From Pseudoalteromonas sp. FUC4 (GTDB lineage Bacteria; Pseudomonadota; Gammaproteobacteria; Enterobacterales; Alteromonadaceae), in NCBI RefSeq assembly GCF_008370255.1, contig NZ_SEUI01000004.1, positions 197,987 to 261,986 of the forward strand: DNA of 64,000 nt, written 5' to 3'. The position numbers and the translations under genes are program-made. The notes under the pieces are model-generated. The model was given only the letters and a program-made list of their open reading frames with translations. It was not told the origin of the DNA and ran no database searches. Below, piece by piece: positions 44,551-53,372 of this stretch (positions are counted from its first letter, which is position 1; every line of letters starts with the position of its first letter).

Positions 44551-45493
44551 AAACCAAGCGGTTGCGTAATTCACCTTTAGTAAATGCCGCAATGTTTAAA
44601 TTTACTTCATTAATTAAGCGCACAATAGATTCAGTACTTGCCCATGCAATATGTGGAGTAAGTAATAAGTTATTGCCTTTGTAATTAGCTAGCGGGTTTG
44701 AAAGCTCTGCAGGTTCTTTAGTGAGTACATCAACACCGGCTCCTGCAATTAAGTTTTGCTCAAGTGCTGTTGCTAAGTCGGCTTCGTTAATAATACCACC
44801 ACGTGCAGTGTTAATAATTATAGCGTTTGGCTTCATCATTTTAAGCTCATTAAGTGCTATTAGATCGCGTGTTTCATCTGTTAGCGGGCAGTGTACACTG
44901 ATTATATCGGCTGTTTTAATAACGTCTTCAAAAGGCGTACGATCATCGCGACAAGCAACTCCTTTACGCTCTGCAACAATAACATTAGCGCCAAATGCCT
45001 CAGCCACTTTAGCAACGCCTTTGCCTAATGTACCGCCACCTATAATGGCAAATGTTTTACCTTGTAAATCATTAAAGCTGTAATCGAGTATGCAAAACAT
45101 TTCGCTTTTTTGCCACGCGCCTTGCTGGCAATCTGCCTGATAGCGATGTGTATTACCCAGTAAGTTAGTAATTAAAGAAAACGTATGTTGAACAACAGAA
45201 GGTGTTGAATAGCCAGCTACATTAGTAACGGCAATACCAAATTCTTTAGCGGCTTCTAGATCAACATTATTAGTACCAGTTGCACTTACACAAATTAATT
45301 TAAGCTGTGATAGTTGGCTAATAGTGTCGCGATTTAAAACCGCTTTATTAGTGATTAATACATCTGCGCCTTGGCAATGTTCAATAACTTGCTTTGGGCT
45401 AGTAAGTTCATAAGTCGTTAATTTACCAAGCTGTTCAATACAAGTAAGAGACGTTTTAGCTAACGTAGCGTTATCGAGAATAGTAATGTTCAT
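44549..45493 (-). CDS. D-2-hydroxyacid dehydrogenase (glycerate dehydrogenase/hydroxypyruvate reductase-like)
   Basis: A 314-residue cytoplasmic NAD-dependent enzyme that interconverts 2-oxo and D-2-hydroxy acids. The NAD-binding motif is FAIIGGGTLGKGVAKVAEAFGA (about residues 145-166). Catalytic residues are Arg in NTARGGIINE (about 233), Glu in VDVLTKEPAE (about 262) and His in LLTPHIAWAS (about 285). Closest by style to HprA-type glycerate dehydrogenases, but the substrate is not fixed by these motifs. The ATG at 45493 has AGGG upstream; the longer frame adds 48 unrelated residues. Confidence 0.88.
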   Translation of the reverse strand: MNITILDNATLAKTSLTCIEQLGKLTTYELTSPKQVIEHCQGADVLITNKAVLNRDTISQLSQLKLICVSATGTNNVDLEAAKEFGIAVTNVAGYSTPSVVQHTFSLITNLLGNTHRYQADCQQGAWQKSEMFCILDYSFNDLQGKTFAIIGGGTLGKGVAKVAEAFGANVIVAERKGVACRDDRTPFEDVIKTADIISVHCPLTDETRDLIALNELKMMKPNAIIINTARGGIINEADLATALEQNLIAGAGVDVLTKEPAELSNPLANYKGNNLLLTPHIAWASTESIVRLINEVNLNIAAFTKGELRNRLV

Positions 45494-45905
45494 TATGAGC
45501 CCTAAAATAAGTGGATCTAAAAGAGTTAAAATCGTAAAAAGAGGCCTACGATCCAGCAAAAATCTAAAATATGGGCTTAAGGTACTACGAAAGAAAGGCT
45601 TTGTTAATGGTATTACTACCAAATGATTAGAGGGCATGTAATTAAAGGGTTTAGTATTAGTGGTCTGCCCACTAGCTGATTAAGAACATGGTATTTTGAT
45701 CAACTGATCAGTTTTTTGCACTTTTAAGCAAGCTCATGGTCATAGAAGCTAATTAAACTCGGCTGTAAATAGATTTTTTAGCGAGTTGCTAAAAATAAAA
45801 ATCGTTTTTTGATTATTTCGCATTTTAGATTGGCTGAGTTATAATCGGATATAGACATAAACGGTGCGCTTTGGCGTGCCGTTTTTTAACATTGTAGATG
45901 TAGTA
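45494..45905. other. Divergent intergenic region with two hairpins
   Basis: A 412-base gap between divergent genes with no credible ORF. It contains the palindrome AACTGATCAGTT followed by a T run (about 45702-45718) and, closer to the acyltransferase, an AACGG/CCGTT hairpin ending in six T residues (about 45861-45889). Promoters for both flanking genes must lie here. The second hairpin is listed separately. Confidence 0.5.
45861..45889 (+). promoter_or_regulatory. Terminator-like hairpin in the leader of the acyltransferase gene
   Basis: AACGG-TG-CGC-TTT-GCG-TG-CCGTT forms two short helices around a 2x2 internal loop and ends in six T residues, 16 bases before the chosen ATG. It could attenuate the downstream gene or terminate transcription entering from upstream. 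Structure is read by eye. Confidence 0.45.
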
Positions 45906-47039
45906 ATGAGTGAATTAGAAGATAAATACGCAGATATACGCCCATACAACGACGACGAAGTTGCGGCGTCGCTTACTCGTTTAATTAACGATAATGCGTT
46001 TATTGATGTAATAGCAAAGTATAATTTACCGCGCTTCTTATCGGCAGTGCCTTTTATTGCACGCCCATTAGTAAGAAGTCAGTTACGTAAAAAGTGGGGC
46101 AAAGTAAGCACCGTTGAAGACGTACAAAACGAAGTGGCGCAATACTTAGATAAATTAGTAAAACGCACCACGTCAAAAGTAACCTTTTCTGGGTTAGATC
46201 AGTTAGACCCAAACCAAGCTTATTTATTTATTTCAAACCACAGAGATATAGTGCTCGATCCTGCATTAGTTAACTGGGGTTTATATCAACATAAAATGAA
46301 AACAGTGCGTATTGCTATTGGCGATAATTTATTGCAAATACCTTACATTACTGAGCTTATGCGTTTAAACAAAAGCTTTATTGTTAAACGCTCAGCAAAA
46401 GCGCCAAAAGAAATGCTCAAAGCGCTCACCCAGCTTTCATCTTATATTTACGACTCTTTAGTTGGCGGTAATTCTATTTGGATTGCGCAAAAAGAAGGGC
46501 GTGCAAAAGATGGCTTTGATCAAACTGATCCGGCACTTTTAAAAATGCTGCAACTAAATGGTCGTAAGCAAAAGAAAGAGTTTGGTGAATATATTAAAGA
46601 GCTTAAAATTGTTCCTGTGTCTATTTCGTATCAATATGAGCCGTGTGCAATCGCTAAAGCAAAAGAGCTTTATCATAAGCAACACCATGGTGAATATATA
46701 AAATCAGCAGGTGAAGACATTGCAAGTATTGTTGAAGGCTTTAGCACCGCGAAAGGGCATGTACATTTAGCATTTGGGCAACCAATAGAAGAGCAATGCG
46801 ATAGCGCAGAAGAGCTTGCTAAAACAATTGATCAGCAAATAGTGGATTCATTTTACTTACACCCAGGTAACTATATTGCTGGTGGCTGTAAAAAGGCGGT
46901 TATTGACTCTCCAGATACCGCTAAGTTTGAGCAGCGTTTAGCACTGGTACCAGAGGAGTTAAAACCGTTAGTACTGGCTATGTACGCTAAACCGTTTCAT
47001 CGTAAAACAGAGATAAATACGAATAGCTGCGAGCATTAA
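45906..47039 (+). CDS. PlsC-like acyltransferase
   Basis: A 377-residue protein related to 1-acyl-sn-glycerol-3-phosphate acyltransferases, which transfer an acyl chain to a glycerol-phosphate acceptor. The acyltransferase block is AYLFISNHRDIVLDPALVNWGL (about residues 96-117, with the conserved NHR and Asp) followed by FIVKRSAK and GNSIWIAQKEGRAKDG, like the EGTR motif, and later IVPVSISYQYEPC. The hydrophobic regions are weak. The ATG at 45906 gives MSELEDKYADIRPYN; a GTG 42 bases earlier overlaps the leader hairpin. The acceptor is not determined. Confidence 0.8.
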   Translation: MSELEDKYADIRPYNDDEVAASLTRLINDNAFIDVIAKYNLPRFLSAVPFIARPLVRSQLRKKWGKVSTVEDVQNEVAQYLDKLVKRTTSKVTFSGLDQLDPNQAYLFISNHRDIVLDPALVNWGLYQHKMKTVRIAIGDNLLQIPYITELMRLNKSFIVKRSAKAPKEMLKALTQLSSYIYDSLVGGNSIWIAQKEGRAKDGFDQTDPALLKMLQLNGRKQKKEFGEYIKELKIVPVSISYQYEPCAIAKAKELYHKQHHGEYIKSAGEDIASIVEGFSTAKGHVHLAFGQPIEEQCDSAEELAKTIDQQIVDSFYLHPGNYIAGGCKKAVIDSPDTAKFEQRLALVPEELKPLVLAMYAKPFHRKTEINTNSCEH

Positions 47040-47067
47040 TACTCTTAGCTTAATAGCCTTAAAAGTA

Positions 47068-47096
47068 AGCAGCAATTAAATTGCTGCTTTTTTTTT
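47068..47096 (+). terminator. Terminator after the acyltransferase
   Basis: GCAGCAAT / ATTGCTGC perfect stem with a three-base loop followed by nine T residues. Confidence 0.92.
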
Positions 47097-47147
47097 GCTC
47101 AAAAATGACGCTATACTAAGCACCTCTAATTAAACGGTGCTAATGCT

Positions 47148-47393
47148 ATGCAACAAATTGAAATATTTGATATTCCAAGCCCTTGCAAAAGTATTTGTTT
47201 AGTTAATAACAGAGGATATTGTAAGGGGTGTTATCGCAGTCGTGATGAGCGCTTTACATGGAACTCACTTACTAACGCCCAAAAAAAGAAGGTGCTTAGT
47301 TTATGTCAGCAGCGTTATAAACGTTACCTACAAAAAAAGCAGCAAAGTGTAGTTCTAAATAAACAGGCGCAGCAGCAAGGATTCGACTTTTAA
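47148..47393 (+). CDS. DUF1289 protein
   Basis: An 81-residue protein with the DUF1289 pattern SPCKSICLVNNRGYCKGCYRSRDE followed by W and a basic Gln/Lys-rich tail. Four Cys in the C-x3-C ... C-x2-C arrangement could bind zinc or an iron-sulfur cluster (inference). Its last four bases overlap the tail of the convergent substrate-binding protein gene. Function unknown. Confidence 0.88.
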   Translation: MQQIEIFDIPSPCKSICLVNNRGYCKGCYRSRDERFTWNSLTNAQKKKVLSLCQQRYKRYLQKKQQSVVLNKQAQQQGFDF

Positions 47394-48088
47394 AAGCTCA
47401 ACCCATACTTGGCTCTTAGTGCGTATACGGTACCGTTGTCAGTTAGGTTAATTAATGACATTTTAAGTTTTTCTACTAGGTTTTTATTACGTTTATTTAA
47501 ATAATGATAAAGCGGATACGTACTCAACACTTCTTTTTCAAAGCAACCTTGGGGTGTAGGGAGATCGTTATTTTGCATTATAAAGTTAATCATTAAAGCC
47601 CCTTGTACTTTTTTCTGGGCTAGTAAATTAAGCTGGGCATTCATACTTTTAACTTTAATAATATTTCCTGCAAATTGTGTACTTCCTAAATAATGCTCTT
47701 GGACAGGGTAGCCATCAACAATTGCGACACTATCGAGTTGTTCTAAACTGCGAGGTAAACAATTTTTATATAATACTAAGTCAAACTTGAACAGTTCATA
47801 ATCAACTCTAATTAAGTTCTCATAGTTTTCTTCAATGCTTGCGTCTCTCCCTAACTGCCCATCAAGTACGCCATTATTTGCAGCGAGCAAAGCATTTTGA
47901 TGGTTAAAATCGATTATATTTATTTTAAAACCTATATCTGCGTATGCTAATTTTAAAAGCTCTAAGGCATAATCAGCTTGAGGTGTGCTTTGCGGACGGT
48001 TAAAAGTAAGGTTGTATTGATGGCTAAAACAAGGTGCAATAAAAAATAAATTTACCAATAATAACAAGATACTAAAACGTCTGTTCAT
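47390..48088 (-). CDS. Periplasmic solute-binding-like protein (SBP family 3 type)
   Basis: A 232-residue protein with a signal peptide (residues about 1-23, ending CFS-HQ). It has the amino-acid-binding-protein-like layout YALELLKLAYADIGFKINIIDFNHQNALLAANNGVLDGQLGRDASIEENYENLIRVDYELFKF. It lacks transport partners nearby, so it may act as a sensor or in an orphan role, as similar proteins do in Pseudoalteromonas and Vibrio. The ATG at 48088 has GGAA six bases upstream; an upstream TTG is not needed. Its ligand is unknown. Confidence 0.78.
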   Translation of the reverse strand: MNRRFSILLLLVNLFFIAPCFSHQYNLTFNRPQSTPQADYALELLKLAYADIGFKINIIDFNHQNALLAANNGVLDGQLGRDASIEENYENLIRVDYELFKFDLVLYKNCLPRSLEQLDSVAIVDGYPVQEHYLGSTQFAGNIIKVKSMNAQLNLLAQKKVQGALMINFIMQNNDLPTPQGCFEKEVLSTYPLYHYLNKRNKNLVEKLKMSLINLTDNGTVYALRAKYGLSF

Positions 48089-48208
48089 TATCGGTTCCAA
48101 TTACTACAGAAATAAATAAAATAAGACGCGTATAATAACAAGTAGATTACCTCTTGCCCAGTTTAGAGAGGGGAATCAAATAATCTTAAAAACGAATGAG
48201 GAAGTATT

Positions 48209-48412
48209 GTGAGTTTTAATTTATGCCTATTACCACGTGAAGAAAAATATCAAATTCAGTTAGATTATGAAGCGTCTTTTTGGGCGTATCAAATTAAGCG
48301 TAACAAAAAAACGAGAGAGCAAGTTTACAGCACAATCCATAGCCGCCCAATGGCAGAGCAAATGGTCTTGAAACAAAAATTTGAACAGTATTTAGCGCTA
48401 ATGCTTAGCTAA
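48209..48412 (+). CDS. Small DUF3283-like protein
   Basis: A 67-residue protein beginning MSFNLCLLPREEKYQIQLDYEASFWAYQIKRNKK and ending in a charged helix. It resembles the DUF3283 family of short Vibrio and Alteromonadales proteins by its opening LCLLPxEEK and length; I rely on memory for this. It is followed after 14 bases by the GNAT gene, so they are probably one unit. Function unknown. Confidence 0.65.
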   Translation: MSFNLCLLPREEKYQIQLDYEASFWAYQIKRNKKTREQVYSTIHSRPMAEQMVLKQKFEQYLALMLS

Positions 48413-48426
48413 ATATCGATATAAAA

Positions 48427-48828
48427 ATGTATAAAGTTGAAGTGTTAAATGAACTAAAAACCCCACTTGTGAATAAATTTTACAAAAAGCACAGCGTAAG
48501 AGGGCGTGCTAATAAACAGGATAAGGTATGGGTTACTTACTATAATAATGAAATAGTGGCAGCATGTAGATTACAAGATAAAACAGCGTTTTTATTTTTA
48601 TCTACCATGTTTGTTGCGCTGGAACATCGCGGTAAAGGGATTGCAAAACAATTGCTATCCACACTCTTGAAGTCCCAAAATAGAGAGATAAAGACCTTCG
48701 CATATGAAAACGTAGCTGATTTATATCGCGCTATTGGTTTTAACCAGGTGTTAACATATACTCTTGCTTTACAAGTACTTTTTGATACTTACAAACATCG
48801 AAATATAGTCGCTCTAGAGTACCCATAA
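48427..48828 (+). CDS. GNAT-family N-acetyltransferase
   Basis: A 133-residue protein with the GNAT core: FLFLSTMFVALEHRGKGIAKQLLSTLL, where the R/Q-x-x-G-x-G/A acetyl-CoA loop is HRGKGIA (about residues 77-83), then FAYENVADLYRAIGFNQV, the C-terminal GNAT part. It acetylates an unknown amine substrate in the cytoplasm. No strong ribosome site. It lies between the DUF3283-like gene and the large sensor. Confidence 0.85.
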   Translation: MYKVEVLNELKTPLVNKFYKKHSVRGRANKQDKVWVTYYNNEIVAACRLQDKTAFLFLSTMFVALEHRGKGIAKQLLSTLLKSQNREIKTFAYENVADLYRAIGFNQVLTYTLALQVLFDTYKHRNIVALEYP

Positions 48829-48853
48829 TAATAAATAATAATATGGAATAAGC

Positions 48854-51800
48854 ATGAGTAAATGCGTTAATGGGATAATTAGTTGCTTTGTAGTTTTAAT
48901 AACTATTCTAAGTTGCCAAGTAGAGGCACAAGTAAAACGTTTATCTCCAAGCGAAGGTTTATCACAAAGCTACGTTAATACTATGCTTATAGACACTAAC
49001 GGTTACCTGTGGCTTTCGACTGAGGCCGGGCTCAATCGTTATGATGGCTATCAAGTTATTCCAATAAATGGACCTAATGGTGAATTAGAAGAGGCGATCA
49101 TCGATCGTATTTACCAAGACCCTCAAGGACATATTTGGATTGCCTCGTTACTTGCAGGCCTATTTAGGTACGACCCCGTAACAGATTCATATCAGCAATT
49201 CCTTGAAAAACCTACCAGTGAAGAAGAAATTATCAATCAGTCTGTTTTTAGTATGGTGGCCGTTGATAAAAAAACGCTTTGGATTGGGCGAGGCCGCGAT
49301 TTTGCAAAGCTTGATATCGCAACCGGAAAAATAACAACTATTTTTGAGCTGCCTGCTAAATATAAAAATACCCTTGTGAGAAAGCTGTTTGCTTACAATG
49401 GTTATATATTTATAGGTACAAGCCATGGCGCATACGTATTTGATATTGCCACAGAGCAAGTTAGACCTCTACAGCATTTAAAAGGTGAAGCTGAACATAT
49501 TTACCAAAATAATGTTAAGTCGTTCGCATTAGGTGAAAATAAACAGTTGTTAGTCGGGGCGGTACAAGGCTTATACGAAGTTGATATTAGTAACTTATCA
49601 AAAATGTTTGAACGCCCAGATTTACCTTTTAAGAGTAAAGTATTACTAAGTGACCTAAATGTTTGGAGCATAGTAAACGAACACGGAACAATAGATTTAG
49701 CTACCGACAAAGGCTTGTTTAAATTTGATTTAAACACCGGTGAGATGATTAAAAATACTCGAATAGCCCAAAGTAAGTACACACTTGCTGATACCAGCAT
49801 TATTGATATGGCTAAAGATAAATCGGGTGGTACATGGGTTGCGACTAAAACTGATGGAGCGTTTTACTTATCTCACGACAGTTATCATTTTAATAATGTC
49901 GATGGCACTTTGCTCGGTGGGGATGGTTTATCACATCACTCTATCTGGGGGATTACCGAATATAAAGACAAGCTTTGGCTTGCAACGCATAATGGTATTA
50001 CCGAGGTTGATTTAAAAACAAACATTGGTAAAGCTTATTTAAAAGACTACAAAGTTGACTTACTCACCACTGAGTTTACCGTATATGAAATAATGCCCTA
50101 TAAAGATAATTTATGGCTTTATACAAACCGTGGTTTATTTATTTTTGACCCTGTAACGCATCAAGTGAGCGAACCTAAAGTACATAACCCTGCTAATCAA
50201 GAGCTGATTACTGGTAGGGTGCATGGCGTTACACTAATGCCAAATGGCGATCTATACTTTGTACACTCAGATCATGGGGTATTTATATACAATATAGATT
50301 CACAGGTAGTAACGCGTTTGGGTGGTCAGTTTGAACAATTTGAACCCTTTTTAGCTCATGGCTTTTTACCCGCGTTGAGTAATAAGCCAGACTCGCCACT
50401 ATTTTTTAATGCTGGAATTTTATATCAAGTAAACCCAAGTGATTTAGCACTTAAAATGATTTACAAAGTGCCAAAGCAGCATGAAAACGTAGCCATTAGC
50501 GTGCTTTCTTATTTAATAGATAACAACAATATATTGTGGATATCACTTTCTAATTTTGGATTGATAGGCCTTGACGCATCTACTTATCAATTAGTACATA
50601 CAATCGATTTAGAGAAGAATAAATTAGGCACATTGCTTTACGATATGGTGCTAGATGATGATGGCATGATTTGGATGAGTAGCCATAAAGGCATTTGGCG
50701 ATTAAACCCAGAAACACTTCATTTTCAACAATTTTCTACGTCAGAAGGACTACTCTCTGCTGAGTTTAATAGTAACGCCATGGCACAGCTTAAAGATGGC
50801 CATATTGCGTATGGTAGCTTAAAAGGTTTTACTTATTTTCACCCGATGGAAAACCAAAATTACCAATCACTTATTGATCACGTAAATATTACGCGAGTTG
50901 ATTTAATGTCACGAGATTTATCGCTTGATTTAAAGCAGCCGCTCAACGAGGTTGTGTTAAACCATGATGATATAGGGCTTGAAGTGGCATTTTCTGCCAT
51001 GGCATTTAGCAATCAAGAACGCATCATTTATGAGTATCAACTCGATAATGGACAAAAAAGTTATACTCGAAATAACAACCGCGTATTGTTTCCAAAATTG
51101 AATCCAGGTAATTACCAATTAAAAGTTTGGGCTAAAGACCCCCTGACTGGAGAATATACCTCGCCTGCTATTTTAAAAATAAAAGTAAAATATCCGCTTT
51201 GGCGTGCACCTTATTTTATGGCGCTTTACGCCATGCTGTTTATTGGCTTTGTTGCTATGTGGGTTATGCGCCGTAATAAAATTCAGCGTATTTTGTTGGC
51301 AGCAAATAAAGAAAGTAAAGAAAGCGAAGCGCGTTTAAAACTAGCGCTTGAAGGCAGCGAATCGGGTGTATGGGATTGGGAATCAAGCAATCCAAGTATT
51401 TACCAACCTCGCTTAGCGAGTGAGCTAGGCTACGAAAATGAAACCGTGAGCCTTGATGAATATTTATCTAAAATTCATCCTCAAGATAAACAATTATTTC
51501 GCTTAGAGTGGCTTGAATTTTTATCTACCGATAAAGGTTACTTTAATTGTACTTATCGCCTGCGTCATGCAAAAGGCTATTGGCGCTGGTATAAGGATTT
51601 TGGAAAAGTAGTTGAGTGGGATGATAAAACACCACAAAAAGTGGCGGGTACGTATACAAATATGACCCGTGAAATGGTGTTTGAAGAGCATGCTTTACTA
51701 TTTACAGCAGCGTTTGAGCAAACGCGTGATTGGGTGTTTATACTCGATAAAAATTTAAATATTCGGGCTTCTAATAAATCACTACAAACCGCCTTTAACT

Positions 51801-53356
51801 TCTCCGCAGAGTCGTTATCTAGCCGGACTTTAAATTTAGGTATATCGCGCAGCAATCGTTTTGATTATTTACGCATTATGCAAAAGCTATCTGTTGGAGA
51901 GCACTTTTCGTGTGAAGACAGTGTGGTTTTAGCTAATGGTGAGTCGCGTCATGTACTTGTGAAAATAAGTGCAGTAGCCGATAACGAGCAGCGCCTTAAT
52001 AGTTATGTGATTATTTTAACCGATATAAACGCACAAAAATCAGCTGAAAACGAGCTGCACTTACTGGCCAACTACGACGCCTTAACTGGGCTGCCAAATC
52101 GTACATTATTTAATGACCGGGTTGAACACGCCCTAGAACAAGCAAAACTGCATGGATGCAAAGTGGCTTTGTTACACATCAATATTAAACGTTTTAAATA
52201 CTTTAATGATTCTTTAGGGCACGAAGCGGCTGATGAGCTAATTAAAGAAGTTGCTGAGCGCTTAAAGTGTTCTTTGCGACCATCGGATAGTGTTGCGCGA
52301 TTTGGTGGCGATGAGTTTGTTGTGCTAGTAGAAGATATTCATCAGATAGAGCAAGTACTTATAATATGCACTAAGTTAATGGATTGCGTGAATCAAAATA
52401 TTACGATTAATGGCCAAGTTGTAAACGTTAATTTAAGTATTGGTGTGTCGATATCGCCAGATGACGCAGAGCAAGGCCCTGCACTTTTAAAAGCTGCGAG
52501 CATAGCGTTATATCATGCAAAAGACTCTTTAGAGGGGCGTTATCAGTTTTATAAGCAAGAGATGAATCAGCATGTTCAAAGAGCGCTGCATCTTGAATCT
52601 CAGCTTACTAGAGCGTATCAAGAAGAAGAGTTTTGTAATTATTATCAGCCCATTATTAATGCTAAGAGCCAAAAAACAGAAGGCTTTGAAGTACTGCTGC
52701 GTTGGCCCGAAAATAAACTAGTACAAACTCAAGAGTTTTCGATGGCAGCAGAGGGAATAGGCTTAATTACAAAAATTATGCTGCAGACCTTTGCGCGCGC
52801 TTTATTGGAGTTAAAAGAGTGGCGAAAAGCCTCACCTAACCTGTATTTATCTATTAACTTATCAGCACTAGATTTTGAGTTTAAAGACCTTGTTCCTGAA
52901 ATTAGAAGAGCGTTAAGTAAAGCGGGTGTATCGTCTGAGGCAATTGTTTTTGAAATAACCGAATCAATATTAATGCGTGATTCAAAAGAAGCGCTGCATA
53001 GCATGGATCAACTTAAAAAGTTGGGTTGTAGATTGTACATGGATGATTTTGGTACAGGTTACGCATCACTTACGTATTTAAAACGTTTTCCTATTGATGT
53101 ACTAAAAATAGATAGAAGCTTTGTACAAGACATAGGCATAGATTCTGACGATGAAGCTATTATCCAATCAACACTTGCCCTTGCTGATAGTTTAGGTAAA
53201 GAGTGTGTTGCGGAAGGCGTAGAAAGCTCGCATCAACTTGCTTTTCTAAAGGCGAGAGGGTGCAAGCATTTCCAAGGGTATTTATTTAGTAAACCGGTAC
53301 CTAATACCGACGTACTCGCGCTTATTAATCGCGATTGGAGTGACATATTCAATTGA
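48854..53356 (+). CDS. Large propeller-PAS-GGDEF-EAL sensor protein
   Basis: A 1500-residue membrane protein with a signal peptide (residues about 1-26), two-component-regulator beta-propeller repeats (about 30-680, with repeats such as GYLWLSTEAGLNRYDG, GHIWIASLLAGLFRYD and GMIWMSSHKGIWRLNPETL), a Y_Y_Y-like domain (about 695-775), TM (about 785-805), two PAS regions (about 825-1070), GGDEF (about 1080-1235) and EAL (about 1245-1495). The cyclase motif RFGGDEF is intact, with an RPSD inhibition site before it. EAL residues are EVLLRW, NLS, FEITE, MDDFG, KIDR, AEGVES and FQGYLFSKPV, so both enzymes may work. Large exported propellers of this kind sense polysaccharide fragments in Bacteroidetes; here the ligand is unknown. 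Confidence 0.93.
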   Translation: MSKCVNGIISCFVVLITILSCQVEAQVKRLSPSEGLSQSYVNTMLIDTNGYLWLSTEAGLNRYDGYQVIPINGPNGELEEAIIDRIYQDPQGHIWIASLLAGLFRYDPVTDSYQQFLEKPTSEEEIINQSVFSMVAVDKKTLWIGRGRDFAKLDIATGKITTIFELPAKYKNTLVRKLFAYNGYIFIGTSHGAYVFDIATEQVRPLQHLKGEAEHIYQNNVKSFALGENKQLLVGAVQGLYEVDISNLSKMFERPDLPFKSKVLLSDLNVWSIVNEHGTIDLATDKGLFKFDLNTGEMIKNTRIAQSKYTLADTSIIDMAKDKSGGTWVATKTDGAFYLSHDSYHFNNVDGTLLGGDGLSHHSIWGITEYKDKLWLATHNGITEVDLKTNIGKAYLKDYKVDLLTTEFTVYEIMPYKDNLWLYTNRGLFIFDPVTHQVSEPKVHNPANQELITGRVHGVTLMPNGDLYFVHSDHGVFIYNIDSQVVTRLGGQFEQFEPFLAHGFLPALSNKPDSPLFFNAGILYQVNPSDLALKMIYKVPKQHENVAISVLSYLIDNNNILWISLSNFGLIGLDASTYQLVHTIDLEKNKLGTLLYDMVLDDDGMIWMSSHKGIWRLNPETLHFQQFSTSEGLLSAEFNSNAMAQLKDGHIAYGSLKGFTYFHPMENQNYQSLIDHVNITRVDLMSRDLSLDLKQPLNEVVLNHDDIGLEVAFSAMAFSNQERIIYEYQLDNGQKSYTRNNNRVLFPKLNPGNYQLKVWAKDPLTGEYTSPAILKIKVKYPLWRAPYFMALYAMLFIGFVAMWVMRRNKIQRILLAANKESKESEARLKLALEGSESGVWDWESSNPSIYQPRLASELGYENETVSLDEYLSKIHPQDKQLFRLEWLEFLSTDKGYFNCTYRLRHAKGYWRWYKDFGKVVEWDDKTPQKVAGTYTNMTREMVFEEHALLFTAAFEQTRDWVFILDKNLNIRASNKSLQTAFNFSAESLSSRTLNLGISRSNRFDYLRIMQKLSVGEHFSCEDSVVLANGESRHVLVKISAVADNEQRLNSYVIILTDINAQKSAENELHLLANYDALTGLPNRTLFNDRVEHALEQAKLHGCKVALLHINIKRFKYFNDSLGHEAADELIKEVAERLKCSLRPSDSVARFGGDEFVVLVEDIHQIEQVLIICTKLMDCVNQNITINGQVVNVNLSIGVSISPDDAEQGPALLKAASIALYHAKDSLEGRYQFYKQEMNQHVQRALHLESQLTRAYQEEEFCNYYQPIINAKSQKTEGFEVLLRWPENKLVQTQEFSMAAEGIGLITKIMLQTFARALLELKEWRKASPNLYLSINLSALDFEFKDLVPEIRRALSKAGVSSEAIVFEITESILMRDSKEALHSMDQLKKLGCRLYMDDFGTGYASLTYLKRFPIDVLKIDRSFVQDIGIDSDDEAIIQSTLALADSLGKECVAEGVESSHQLAFLKARGCKHFQGYLFSKPVPNTDVLALINRDWSDIFN

Positions 53357-53372
53357 GAATAGTCGTACTGAT

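Noticed and set aside
45640..45720. The AACTGATCAGTT palindrome as a specific regulator site
   Set aside because: It could equally be a small terminator; no known operator matches and no second copy was found near the flanking genes.
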